The notes beneath the pieces were generated by a model that was given only the letters and a program-made list of their open reading frames with translations, made no database searches and had not been told where the DNA came from. From positions 1 through 64,000 of the forward strand of contig NZ_JBINJD010000004.1 in assembly GCF_043951915.1 (NCBI RefSeq): DNA of 64,000 nt, written 5' to 3'. Made by a program: the position numbers and the translations under genes. Within the stretch, counting starts at the first letter, position 1; every line of letters starts with the position of its first letter. The stretch comes from Alienimonas sp043951915. GTDB taxonomy: Bacteria > Planctomycetota > Planctomycetia > Planctomycetales > Planctomycetaceae. Positions 19,247 through 28,397 of this stretch are shown in pieces.

Positions 19247-19606
19247 CGGAGACGCCGGGCGCTGGCGGACCGGCTCGCCGACGGCCATCACCCGCTGACC
19301 GCCCGGGTCGCGACGAACCACCTTTGGCAGACATCCTGGGGCCGCGGGTTAGTCGATGCGCCCGGAAACTTCGGCGTGCAGCGCCCCGAACCCCGGCACG
19401 CCGCCCTGCTGGACTGGCGGCCGACTACGTCCGCGGCGGGTGGGCTATGGAGGCCCCGGTCCGCCTGATCGTGACGAACCGGGCCGACCGGCAGTCGTCG
19501 GACGCCCCGCAGGCGAAGCGGGTGAGCTCCCTCTTCCAGACCGGCGCCCGTCGCAGGTCGACCTGCTCGATGACGGACCGGAGCTGAGGGAATTGGACGA
19601 CCGCGA
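19247..19606 (+). pseudogene. Remnant of a second DUF1553-DUF1501 gene pair
   Basis: Frame pieces read ADRLADGHHPLTARVATNHL and GRGLVDAPGNFGVQRPEPRH, then after a frame change AADYVRGGWAMEAPVRLIVT. These are recognisable C-terminal DUF1553 sequence. Without any gap this runs into APQAKRVSSLFQTG and, after another frame change, PSQVDLLDDGPELRELDDRD. That is the N-terminal DUF1501 motif seen intact at 17744 and 55748. A full cytochrome/DUF1501 pair has therefore been reduced by a large internal deletion and frameshifts. Confidence 0.75.
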
Positions 19607-19660
19607 CCCGCCGGCGTCTTCCGGCGACCGGCCCCCATTTTCATATTCTGCGATTCTGAT

Positions 19661-19689
19661 GGGTAACCTCGGCCGCGACCCCGCTATCC
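19661..19689 (+). promoter_or_regulatory. ECF-type promoter motif GGGTAAC-N15-GCTATCC
   Basis: GGGTAAC at 19661-19667 and GCTATCC at 19683-19689 lie 75 bases before the DUF1592 gene at 19764. Identical heptamers at identical spacing occur at 30524-30552 and 39230-39258. Confidence 0.65.
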
Positions 19690-19763
19690 CCTCACGCCCG
19701 ATCCCGCCCAGAACCGCGGCCCCGGGGCGGTCCGCCGCCCGCTTTCCTCGAAATAGACTCGGC

Positions 19764-22400
19764 ATGCCCCGCAGGTTTCTCCCCATCGTGACCGCGGCGC
19801 TCTTCGCCGCACTGTCGGTCGCGCCCGGCGTGCGGGTTCGCGCGGCGGGGGGGGCGGCGGATCGGCCGGGCGGGGCCACCTTCGAGGCGTTCGCGGAAAC
19901 CCACTGCGCGGACTGCCACAGCGGGGCGTTCGCGGAGGCGGACTTCCGGCTGGACGACCTCTCCGGCGACCTCCACGACCCCGCCGCCGCGGCGGCTTGG
20001 GCGAAGGCGCTGGGGCGGGTCGAGCGGGGCGAGATGCCGCCGGCCGACTACGGGGCGCCGCCCGAGGACGAGACGGCCGCCGCCGTCGCCTCGCTGCGGG
20101 CCGGGCTGACCGCCGCCGACGGCCGCCGGCGAGACCTGTACGGTCGGGCCGGCCTGCGGCGGCTCAGCCGGGCGGAGTTCGCCAACAGCCTCAAGGACCT
20201 GCTCCACCAGCCGGAGCTGGACTTGGCGGGGATGCTCCCCCCGGACGGGCGGGAGGCCGGGTTCGCCAAGAGCGCCGCGGCGCTGGACTTCTCTCACGTC
20301 ACCGTCAGCCAGTACCTGGACGTGGCCGACTTCGCCCTGCGGGAGGCGCTGGCGGACTCCGCCGAGCCGGCCCCGCGGCGGGCCGTCCGGGCGGAGCTGA
20401 AAAGCGTGAAGGGCCTGGACGCGGTCCCGACGTTCAGGATCCAGATGAAACACACCTCCGCGATCCCGCTGGTGGGCACGGAGATCGACCCCACGCTGGA
20501 GACCTACCGCGGCGACTTCAAGACCCGCACCCCCGGCTACATTAAAGACCCGGCCCCGCATTTCGACGGGCTGGTCACGTTCATGAACCACCGGCACAAC
20601 CACGGGGTCGCGTTCAAGCCGTTCAAGGTCCCGCAGGACGGGGAGTACGTGCTTCGGGTTCACGGGTGGGGCGTGTACAACGATTACGGCGTGCTGAAGC
20701 CGGGCGAACGGACCGAGACGGTCGCGTTCTACGAGCCGACCGGCCGGCTGCTGGGCCGCTGCGACCTGCCGCCCGACGTCCCCACCACCGCCGAGTGCCG
20801 CGTCCGCCTGCGGGCCGGGGTGCCGATCGAGTTCCTGGCGGTGTCGATCCCCAACGGCGACGGGCGGCAGTTCGACAAGAAGGACGACCCGGTCTGGCAA
20901 AAGTTCGCCCGGCACGGGCTGGCGTTGCAGTGGTTCGAGTTGGAGGGCCCGCTCCCGCCGGAGGGAAGCGGCCTGAGCGAAGCCCCCTGGCCGCCGGCGG
21001 GTCACCGGGCGCTGTTGGGGGATCTGCCGCTCGAACCGGTCGCCGCGGACGCCGGCGGCAACGGCGGTCGGAAGAAGAACGAGCCGGCGGTCGACCCGGT
21101 CAGCGGGCTGCCGTACCGTGTCGCGACCGACGACCCGGAGGCGGACGCGGACCGGCTGCTGACGGCTTTCGCCGACCGCGCCCTCCGCCGCCCGCCGACC
21201 GCCGAAGACCTCGCCGTCCCCCGCGCCCAGATTGCCGCCGCGTTGGCGGACGGTCAGCCGTTCGTGGAGGCGATGCTCGCCGGGTACCGGGCGTTGCTGA
21301 CGAGCCCGGCGTTCCTGCTGCGGTCCGAGGAGCCGGGGCCGCTGGACGGCCACGCGGTGGCGTCGCGGTTGTCCTTCTTCCTCTGGGACGGCCCGCCGGA
21401 CGCGGAACTGAAGGCCGCGGCCGAGAGCGGGGACCTGCTGACCGACGCCGGCCTCCGCCGCCAGACCGACCGGCTGCTGAACGACCCGCGGGCGGAGCGG
21501 TTCGTGACCCACTTTCTGGACGACTGGCTGGCCCTGTCGGACATCCGCCTGACGGAGCCGGACGAGAACCTCTACCCGGAGCACACCGCGTTGCTGACCG
21601 AGTCGATGGTCGAGGAGACCCGGGCCTTCTTCGCCGCCATGATCGCGGACGACCTGGGGGTGAGCCACGTGTACGACTCGGACTTCCTCACGATCAATCA
21701 ACGGTTGGCGGAGGCCTACGGGATCGGCGGGGTGCGGGGCTCGCAGATCCGCCGCGTGCCGATCCCGTCGGACCACGTGCGGGGCGGGCTGCTGACCCAG
21801 GGGAGCCTGTTGAAGGTGACGGCGAACGGCACGACCACCTCCCCGGTGGTGCGGGGGGTGTTCGTGATGGACCGGCTGCTGGGCGACCCGCCGCCCCCGC
21901 CCCCGCCGAACGTGCCGGCGATTGAGCCGGACCTGTCCGGGGCGACGACCGTGCGGGAACTGCTCGACGCCCACCGGGCGGACCCGGCCTGCGCGGGCTG
22001 CCACCGGAAGATCGACCCGCCGGGCTTCGCGCTGGAGAGCTTCGACGTGACGGGCGGCTACCGCGACCGCTACCGCGTTCTGCGGGAGGACGCCGACCGC
22101 CTGCGGAAGCGGGGCAAACTGCCGTACGCCGAAGGGCCGGCGGTGGAGAGCTTCGGCGACCTGCCCGGGGCCGGGCCGTTTGAGGACGTCAACGGGTTCC
22201 GCGACCGGCTGCGGGGGATGGACCGGCAGATCGCCGCCAACCTGCTGCGGCGGCTCGTGCTGTACGCCACCGGCGGGCCGGTCTCCTTCGCCGACGAGGC
22301 GGAGTTCGCGGCGCTCCTCGACGAACTGGAACCGGGCGGGTTCGGGACCCGCTCCATGATTCACGCCGTGGTGCGGAGCGAGATGTTCCGCCGCAAGTAG
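19764..22400 (+). CDS. DUF1587/1592/1588/1585-type planctomycete cytochrome protein
   Basis: The product is 878 aa. It has a signal peptide from MPRRFLPIVTAALFAALSVA and a haem motif CADCH near residue 51. The DUF1587 region is RRLSRAEFANSLKDLLHQPE, followed by a beta-rich carbohydrate-binding-like segment around residues 220-390 (FKPFKVPQDGEYVLRVHGWG). DUF1592 (DAEADRLL..., LDDWLALSDIRLTEPDENLY), DUF1588 (TANGTTTSPVVRGVFVMDRL, a Pro run, CAGCHRKIDPPGFALESFD) and DUF1585 at the end complete the standard order. The role of the family is unknown; two CxxCH motifs suggest haem binding outside the cytoplasm. It is followed by its usual DUF1552 partner. It is closely similar to the gene at 30622 and shares its promoter motif. 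Confidence 0.92.
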   Translation: MPRRFLPIVTAALFAALSVAPGVRVRAAGGAADRPGGATFEAFAETHCADCHSGAFAEADFRLDDLSGDLHDPAAAAAWAKALGRVERGEMPPADYGAPPEDETAAAVASLRAGLTAADGRRRDLYGRAGLRRLSRAEFANSLKDLLHQPELDLAGMLPPDGREAGFAKSAAALDFSHVTVSQYLDVADFALREALADSAEPAPRRAVRAELKSVKGLDAVPTFRIQMKHTSAIPLVGTEIDPTLETYRGDFKTRTPGYIKDPAPHFDGLVTFMNHRHNHGVAFKPFKVPQDGEYVLRVHGWGVYNDYGVLKPGERTETVAFYEPTGRLLGRCDLPPDVPTTAECRVRLRAGVPIEFLAVSIPNGDGRQFDKKDDPVWQKFARHGLALQWFELEGPLPPEGSGLSEAPWPPAGHRALLGDLPLEPVAADAGGNGGRKKNEPAVDPVSGLPYRVATDDPEADADRLLTAFADRALRRPPTAEDLAVPRAQIAAALADGQPFVEAMLAGYRALLTSPAFLLRSEEPGPLDGHAVASRLSFFLWDGPPDAELKAAAESGDLLTDAGLRRQTDRLLNDPRAERFVTHFLDDWLALSDIRLTEPDENLYPEHTALLTESMVEETRAFFAAMIADDLGVSHVYDSDFLTINQRLAEAYGIGGVRGSQIRRVPIPSDHVRGGLLTQGSLLKVTANGTTTSPVVRGVFVMDRLLGDPPPPPPPNVPAIEPDLSGATTVRELLDAHRADPACAGCHRKIDPPGFALESFDVTGGYRDRYRVLREDADRLRKRGKLPYAEGPAVESFGDLPGAGPFEDVNGFRDRLRGMDRQIAANLLRRLVLYATGGPVSFADEAEFAALLDELEPGGFGTRSMIHAVVRSEMFRRK

Positions 22401-22493
22401 ATCCCCGGTCCGCCCGACCCCGCCGCAGTTCGCTCAGGGGGCTGACGCCCCCCCTCGCCTTCGCCCCCCGCTCGCCCCCTCAAAGAAACACCG

Positions 22494-23786
22494 ATGCCCA
22501 AAGCGCTGCCCCGCCGCACCGTGCTCCGCGCCGCGGGGGCCAGTTTGGCCCTGCCGCTGCTGGACGCGATGACCCCCGCGTTCGCCCGCCCGGCCCCCGG
22601 GTCCGCCGGGGATCCCGCCGCCGTGCCGCGGCGGATGGTGGCGATCAACGTGGACCTCGGCTTTCTGCCGGACGCCTTCTTCCCGACGGGGACTGGCCGC
22701 GGGTACGCCCCTTCGCCGTACCTGAAACTGCTGGCGTCGCGGCGGGAGGACTTCACGGTGTTCAGCGGACTAAGTCACCCGGAGGTGGACGGCGGGCACA
22801 GCGCGGACGTGTCGTTCCTGACCGGCGCCCCGCACCCGATCAGCGCGGGGTTTCGGAACACGATCTCGCTGGACCAGTACGCCGCCCGTCAGATCGGCCA
22901 CCGCACCCGGTTCCCCACGCTGGCGCTGCGGGTGGGCCCGGGGAACGGGTCGCTCTCCTACACGGCCGACGGCGTCCGCATCCCGGCGGAGATGGTCCCC
23001 TCGCGGGTCTACCGGCAGCTGTTCGTGGACGGCTCCGCCGCCGAGCAGGCCGCCCAGATCCGCCGGCTGCGGGAGGGCCGCAGCCTGATGGACGCCTTCG
23101 ACGGGCAGATCGATTCCCTGCGGCGGAAGGTCGGCGGGCCGGACCGGGACCGCTTGGACCAGTACCTGACCGCCGTCCGCGACGTGGAGAAGCGGCTGGA
23201 GGCGAACCAGGCCTGGCAGGCCCGCCCGAAGCCGGAGGTCGACGCCCCGGAGCCGAAAGACGTGCTCGACGCCGGCGCCCTCGTCACCCGCACCCGCACG
23301 ATGTACGACCTCGCCCGGCTGGCCTTGGAGACGGACTCCACCCGGCTGATCAGCGTGCTCGTCACCCAGGCGTTCAACCCGAAGGTGGACCTGCCCGGCG
23401 TGGAGATGCCCCACCACGCCCTCACCCACCAGGCCAGCCGCGACGACGCGCGGGGCCAGTTGGAGACCGTCGAACGGGCCCAGATGACCGAACTGGCCCG
23501 GCTGCTCGACGGCCTAGCGGAGGTGAAGGAGGACGGCGAACGCCTGCTGGACCGCACGATGGTCATGCAGGGCAGCAACTTGGGGAACGCCGGCCGGCAC
23601 GACAACTCCAACCTGCCGATCCTGCTGGCCGGCGGCGGGTTCCGGCACGGGCAGCACCTCGCCTTCGACCGCGACCGCAACCGCCCGCTGGGCGACCTGT
23701 ACGTCTCCATGCTCCAGCGGCTGGGCCTGGAGACGGACCGGTTCGCCACCGGCACGACCACGCTGCCCGGTCTGGAGGCGGTCTGA
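22494..23786 (+). CDS. DUF1552 Tat-exported protein
   Basis: The product is 430 aa. LPRRTVLRAAGASLALPLLD is a twin-arginine signal. Family-typical stretches are FTVFSGLSHPEVDGGHSAD, SLDQYAARQIG, SLMDAFDGQ and GSNLGNAGRHDNSNLPILLA. DUF1552 proteins accompany DUF1592-type cytochrome proteins and probably act with them at the cell surface; no reaction is known. It lies 93 bases after the DUF1592 gene, and its stop shares one base with the ATG of the sulfatase-SMP30 gene (TGATG), so the operon continues into the enzyme genes. Confidence 0.92.
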   Translation: MPKALPRRTVLRAAGASLALPLLDAMTPAFARPAPGSAGDPAAVPRRMVAINVDLGFLPDAFFPTGTGRGYAPSPYLKLLASRREDFTVFSGLSHPEVDGGHSADVSFLTGAPHPISAGFRNTISLDQYAARQIGHRTRFPTLALRVGPGNGSLSYTADGVRIPAEMVPSRVYRQLFVDGSAAEQAAQIRRLREGRSLMDAFDGQIDSLRRKVGGPDRDRLDQYLTAVRDVEKRLEANQAWQARPKPEVDAPEPKDVLDAGALVTRTRTMYDLARLALETDSTRLISVLVTQAFNPKVDLPGVEMPHHALTHQASRDDARGQLETVERAQMTELARLLDGLAEVKEDGERLLDRTMVMQGSNLGNAGRHDNSNLPILLAGGGFRHGQHLAFDRDRNRPLGDLYVSMLQRLGLETDRFATGTTTLPGLEAV

Positions 23787-26437
23787 TGAAGTGCGTGACG
23801 AAGCTGCTCCGCGGCCCCCTCGCCCTGATCGCGGCGGCGCTGTGGGCCGTTCCGGGCTCGCCCGCCGCGGCCGGCCCGCCGGCCGACGGGTCTCCCGGCC
23901 GGCCGAACCTGCTGGTGATCGTGGCGGACGACCTGGGGTACTCCGACCTGGGCTGCTACGGCGGGGAGATCGCCACGCCGCACCTGGACCGGTTGGCGGC
24001 CGGGGGCGTGCGGTTCTCGCAGTTCTACGCCACCCCACGGTGCTGCCCGTCGCGGGCCTGCCTGCTGACCGGGCGGGAGCCGCACGCCGTCGGGCTGGGC
24101 CACATGACCCGCGACGCCGGCGCCCCCGGCTACCGCGGGCGGTTGGCTCCGGGTGCCCTCACGGCCGGCGACCGCCTCGCCGCGGCCGGCTACCGCACCT
24201 TTCTGGCGGGGAAGTGGCACCTCGGCACGCCGGACCCCACCCGCCACGGGTTCGAGGAGTTCTACGGCACCCTCGCCAGCGCCAAGACCTTCTGGGATCC
24301 CGATCACTTCCGCCGTCTGCCCGCCGGCCGCACGCCGCTGCGGTACGAACCGGGAGATTTCTACGCGACCGACGCGGTCGTCGACCACGCCGTCGAGTTC
24401 CTCTCCCGGGCGGACGACACGCCGGGCCGGCCGTGGTTCCTGTACCTCGCCCTCAACGCCCCGCACTTCCCGTTGCAGGCGCCGGAGGAGGCGATCGCCG
24501 AGTACGCCGACCGCTACGCCGCCGGCTGGGACCGCCTGCGGGCGGAGCGGCTGGGCCGGATGAAGGCCCTCGGCGTCCTCCCGGCGGACGCGGGCCTCTC
24601 CCCCCGCGGCGAATACCTCGACTGGGCCGCGGACGAACTGCGGCCGATCCCCGCCTGGGACGACCTGCCCGCCGACCGCCGGGCGGACCTCGCCCGACGG
24701 ATGGCGATCTACGCGGCGATGGTGACGCGGCTGGACGCCGCCGTCGGGCGGGTGCTGGGGCAGCTCGAAGCCCGGGGGGAGCTGAACGACACGCTGGTCC
24801 TGTTCACCAGCGACAACGGCGCCTGTGCGGAGTGGGACCCGTTCGGGTTCGACGGCGAATCCGGCCCGGACAACAACGTGCTGCACACCGGCGACGAGTT
24901 GGCCGCGATGGGCTCCCCCGGCACGTTTCACAGCGTGGGCGCCGGGTGGGCGAACGCCTCGAACACGCCGTGGCGGCTGGCCAAGCACTTCGCCCACGAG
25001 GGCGGGATCTCCGTCCCGCTGATCCTCGCCGGCCCGGGCGTGCCGGACGCGGGGACGGTGGAAACGGCGCCGGCCCACCTGCTCGACGTGCTCCCGACGC
25101 TGCTGGACGCCGCGGACGCCCCGGCGGACGGCCTCGCCGGCGTCTCCGTGCGGTCGCTGGCGGCGGGCGGGTCCGCGGGCGAGGCCGCCGCGGAGCGGGC
25201 GCTGTTTTGGGAGCACGAGGGGAACCGGGCGGCCCGGCGGGGGCGGTGGAAGCTCACGGCGCTGCGGGGCGAGCCGTGGGCGCTGTTCGATCTGAAAACC
25301 GACCGCACCGAAACCCGCGACCTGTCCGCCGCTCACCCCGACCGCGTCGCGGAACTGGCTGCCGCGTGGGATGCCTGGGCCGCGGCGAACGACGTGACGC
25401 CGGCGCCGGCCGATTACGGCGTCGCCTACCTCGCCGGCGGCGACCCCGCCGCGGCGCCGGTCGCGGACGTGGAGGCCCCGGCCGACCCGGCCGACGCCGC
25501 GGCGGCCGCCGCCCCGCCGCGGGCCGTCGGGCCGGTGCGGAAGCTGGCCGGGGGCTTCCGGTTCACCGAGGGCCCGGCGTGGGACGGGGCGGGGACGCTG
25601 TACTTCTCCGACCTGCCGAACCGCACGCTGCACCGCTGGACGGAGGAGGGCGGGGTCGAACTGCTGCGGACCGGGGCGGTGTTCTCCAACGGGATCGACG
25701 TGGACCGCAACGGGGCGCTGGCCTTCTGCGAGGCGTCCGGCCGGATCGTCCGCCGGGCCGTCGACGGCTCCGAGGCGACGCTCGCCGACCGCTGCGGCGA
25801 CCAACCCCTCGGCCTGCCGAACGACCTGTGGATCGGCCCGGACGGCGCCGTGTACTTCACCCTGCCGCGCGACCGCCGCGGCCGGGGCGGGGCGAAGCCG
25901 CCGCCGGACGGCAAGCTGTACGCGACCGTCTGCCGGATCGACCCGGCGACCGGGGCGGTGCGGGACCTCGACCCGGACGACGTGCTGGTGAACGGCCCGA
26001 ACGGGATCGTCGGCAGCGCCGATGGCAAACGGCTGTTCCTCGCCGACCCGCCCGGCCGGGCCTGCTGGGCCTACGATCTCGGGCCGGACGGGGCGCTCTC
26101 AAATCGCCGCCGGATCGCCGACCGGGCCTCCGACGGCCTCACGGTGGACGAACGCGGCAACCTGTACGTCACCGGCAAGACGGACGTGCTGGTCTACTCC
26201 CCGGCCGGGGAGCGGATCGCCGCGATCCCGTTCCCGGAGCAGCCGGCGAATCTGACTTTCGGCGGCCCCGACGGCCGCACGCTGTTCGTCACCGCCCGCA
26301 CCGGGCTGTACGCCGTGGACATGAACGTCCGGGGCGACCGCCCGGCCGTCGCCGTCCCCCCCGGCCCGCGGCCGGCCCACCGCCCGGACCCGCCGGGAAC
26401 CGTCAAGAACGTCCCCCAACGAGACACGCCCGAATGA
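23786..26437 (+). CDS. Sulfatase fused to an SMP-30/gluconolactonase domain, secreted
   Basis: The product is 883 aa. A signal segment (PLALIAAALWAVPGSPAAA) is followed by an arylsulfatase domain to about residue 545: NLLVIVADDLGYSDLGCYGG, formylglycine motif C86-C-P-S-R90, GKWHLGTPDPTRHGFEEFYG. An Ala/Pro-rich linker (about 552-578) leads to a six-bladed SMP-30/gluconolactonase/LRE-like propeller (about 580-875). Likely metal ligands there are in FTEGPAW, GLPNDLW and ASDGLTVD. Known functions are sulfate-ester removal and sugar-lactone hydrolysis; having both in one chain suggests successive steps on a sulfated sugar-acid glycan, which is inference. It is translationally coupled to DUF1552 before it and to the SDR after it (ATGA). 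Confidence 0.9.
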   Translation: MKCVTKLLRGPLALIAAALWAVPGSPAAAGPPADGSPGRPNLLVIVADDLGYSDLGCYGGEIATPHLDRLAAGGVRFSQFYATPRCCPSRACLLTGREPHAVGLGHMTRDAGAPGYRGRLAPGALTAGDRLAAAGYRTFLAGKWHLGTPDPTRHGFEEFYGTLASAKTFWDPDHFRRLPAGRTPLRYEPGDFYATDAVVDHAVEFLSRADDTPGRPWFLYLALNAPHFPLQAPEEAIAEYADRYAAGWDRLRAERLGRMKALGVLPADAGLSPRGEYLDWAADELRPIPAWDDLPADRRADLARRMAIYAAMVTRLDAAVGRVLGQLEARGELNDTLVLFTSDNGACAEWDPFGFDGESGPDNNVLHTGDELAAMGSPGTFHSVGAGWANASNTPWRLAKHFAHEGGISVPLILAGPGVPDAGTVETAPAHLLDVLPTLLDAADAPADGLAGVSVRSLAAGGSAGEAAAERALFWEHEGNRAARRGRWKLTALRGEPWALFDLKTDRTETRDLSAAHPDRVAELAAAWDAWAAANDVTPAPADYGVAYLAGGDPAAAPVADVEAPADPADAAAAAAPPRAVGPVRKLAGGFRFTEGPAWDGAGTLYFSDLPNRTLHRWTEEGGVELLRTGAVFSNGIDVDRNGALAFCEASGRIVRRAVDGSEATLADRCGDQPLGLPNDLWIGPDGAVYFTLPRDRRGRGGAKPPPDGKLYATVCRIDPATGAVRDLDPDDVLVNGPNGIVGSADGKRLFLADPPGRACWAYDLGPDGALSNRRRIADRASDGLTVDERGNLYVTGKTDVLVYSPAGERIAAIPFPEQPANLTFGGPDGRTLFVTARTGLYAVDMNVRGDRPAVAVPPGPRPAHRPDPPGTVKNVPQRDTPE

Positions 26438-27252
26438 CCGATCCCGCGTCCGCCGACCGCCCCGCCCCCCGCTGGCCGGGGGTGAGTCAGTTCGACCTGT
26501 CCGGCCGTACGGCGATCGTGACGGGCGGGTCGAAGGGGCTCGGGGAGACGATCGCCGCCGGGCTGGCCAGCGCCGGGGCGAACGTGCTGCTGACCAGCCG
26601 CAACGCCGCCGAGGCCGAGGCCGCCGCCGCCAAGATCGCCGCGGAGTACCCCGTGAAGACCCTCGGCCTGGCCGCCGACGTGACCGACGAGGCCGCCGTC
26701 GCCGGGATGATCGCCCGCTGCGTCGAGGAACTCGGGGTGCCGGGGATCCTGGTCAACAACGCCGGCGTGAACGTCCGCGGCCCGATTGCGGAGTTGAGCC
26801 TGGAGGAGTTCCGCAGCGTCCAGCGGATCAACGTGGACGGCGTGTGGCTCTGCTGCCGGGAGGCGGTGAAGGCGATGCGCGACGGCGGGACCGCCGGCCA
26901 CGGGCGGATCATCAACCTCGCCAGCACGCTGGGGCTGGTCGGGCTCGCCGACCGCACCCCCTACGCCTCCAGCAAGGGGGCAGTGGCGAACATGACCCGG
27001 GCGTTGGCGCTGGAGCTGGCCGGGGAGGGGATCACCGTGAACGCGATCTGCCCGGGCCCGTTCCTCACCCCGATGAACGAGCCGATCGCCGAGACCGAGC
27101 AGGCCAAGAAGTTCATCGTCGGCGCCACCGCGCTGGGCCGCTGGGGCCTGCTGCCGGAGATTCAGGGGGCCGCCATCTTCCTCGCCTCCCCCGCTGCCAG
27201 CTACGTGACCGGCAGCATGCTGACGGTCGACGGCGGCTGGACCGCCCAGTGA
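26434..27252 (+). CDS. Short-chain dehydrogenase/reductase
   Basis: The product is 272 aa and has no export signal. TGGSKGLG at 30-37 is the cofactor-binding glycine motif. NNAG at 108-111, Ser164, Tyr177 and Lys181 complete the classical SDR catalytic set, and GSMLTVDGGWTAQ is the usual C-terminus. It resembles gluconate 5-dehydrogenase/2-dehydro-3-deoxygluconate dehydrogenase-type SDRs, which oxidise or reduce sugar acids with NAD(P); the exact substrate is not determined. It overlaps the sulfatase-lactonase gene by ATGA, so the lactonase product could be its substrate. Confidence 0.9.
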   Translation: MTDPASADRPAPRWPGVSQFDLSGRTAIVTGGSKGLGETIAAGLASAGANVLLTSRNAAEAEAAAAKIAAEYPVKTLGLAADVTDEAAVAGMIARCVEELGVPGILVNNAGVNVRGPIAELSLEEFRSVQRINVDGVWLCCREAVKAMRDGGTAGHGRIINLASTLGLVGLADRTPYASSKGAVANMTRALALELAGEGITVNAICPGPFLTPMNEPIAETEQAKKFIVGATALGRWGLLPEIQGAAIFLASPAASYVTGSMLTVDGGWTAQ

Positions 27253-27287
27253 CTTCTTCTTCCCGAGACCGCACGTCCCGAGACCGC

Positions 27288-28397
27288 ATGACGACCGCAC
27301 CGATCTCCCGCCGCACCGCCCTGGCCGGGGCCGCGCTGGCCGGGGCCGCGCTGCTGGCTGCGCGGGCCTCCGCGGGGGGCGCGCGGCCTAACTGCGACAG
27401 CGAACCGGGCGACGGCGAACCGGGGCAGCCGAACCGCGGGCGGCTGGGGCTGACGGTCTGGGCCTGCAAGTGCCTCCGCAAGGTGCGGCGGGCCGCGGGC
27501 GGGCCGGACCTGAACGACCCGTTCGTTTTCCTGGAGCACTGCCGGCAACTCGGCGCCGGGGGGATGCAGATCCCGCTGGGCGTCATGGAGCCCGCGGACG
27601 CCGAACGTCTGGGCGCCTGGGCCGCCGAGCACGGGATGTACGTCGACGCCGTCGTGCGGCTGCCCGCCGAGCGGGACGCCGAGCAGTTCGCGGCTCAACT
27701 GGAGACCGCCGCCCGGGCCGGGGCCGCCGCGGCCCGCACGCACCTGTTCCCGGGGCGGCGGTACGAGGAATTCGACTCCCGCGCCGGCTTCGAAGACGCC
27801 CTCGCCGAGGGGAAGCGCCGGCTGGCCCGGGCCGCCCCGCTGGCGGAGGCCGCCGGCGTGCCGCTGGCGATCGAGAACCATAAGGACCAGCGGCTCGGCC
27901 CGCGGGTGGACCTGCTGGAGGCCTACGACAGCCCGTTCGTGCGGGCCTGCGTAGACTTCGGCAACAACGTCGCCCTGCTGGACGACCCGTACGAGACCGT
28001 CGAGGCGCTGGCCCCCTTCGCCGCCTCGGTGCACGTCAAGGATCAGTCGCTCACGCCCACGCCGGACGGTTTCCTGCTGGGCGACGTGCCGCTGGGCGCC
28101 GGCAGCCTGGACCTGCCGCGGATGGTCCGGGCCGTCCGGGCGGCGTGGCCGGCGGCGAACTTCTCGTTGGAACTGATCACCCGCGACCCGCTGAACGTGC
28201 CCTGCCTGACGGACGGGTTCTACGCGACCTTCCCCGACCTGCCGGCCCGCGACCTGGCCCGCACGCTGCGGCTGGTCCGCGCGAACCCGACGGCGGGGCA
28301 AAAGATTTCCACGCTGTCGCCCGAGGCGGCGGCGGAGCGGGAATCGCGAAACGTCCGCGAGAGCCTCGCCTACGCCCGCCGGGAGCTAAACCTGTGA
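27288..28397 (+). CDS. Sugar phosphate isomerase/epimerase-like TIM-barrel protein, Tat-exported
   Basis: The product is 369 aa. The twin-arginine signal ISRRTALAGAALAGAALLAA follows an ATG at 27288; a GTG at 27249 overlapping the SDR stop is the alternative start. The body resembles the xylose-isomerase-like TIM barrel (AP_endonuc_2): GLTVWACKCLRKVR, AIENHKDQRLGPRVDLLEAY, ACVDFGNNVALLDDPYETVE and SVHVKDQSLTP carry probable metal ligands (Glu, Asp, His). Family members isomerise, epimerise or dehydrate sugars, often next to Gfo/Idh/MocA oxidoreductases, as is the case here. Confidence 0.85.
   Translation: MTTAPISRRTALAGAALAGAALLAARASAGGARPNCDSEPGDGEPGQPNRGRLGLTVWACKCLRKVRRAAGGPDLNDPFVFLEHCRQLGAGGMQIPLGVMEPADAERLGAWAAEHGMYVDAVVRLPAERDAEQFAAQLETAARAGAAAARTHLFPGRRYEEFDSRAGFEDALAEGKRRLARAAPLAEAAGVPLAIENHKDQRLGPRVDLLEAYDSPFVRACVDFGNNVALLDDPYETVEALAPFAASVHVKDQSLTPTPDGFLLGDVPLGAGSLDLPRMVRAVRAAWPAANFSLELITRDPLNVPCLTDGFYATFPDLPARDLARTLRLVRANPTAGQKISTLSPEAAAERESRNVRESLAYARRELNL

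Noticed and set aside
23009..25804. 931-codon minus-strand frame
   Set aside because: It is antisense to the DUF1552 and sulfatase genes, is Arg/Gly/Val-rich and has no recognisable domain.
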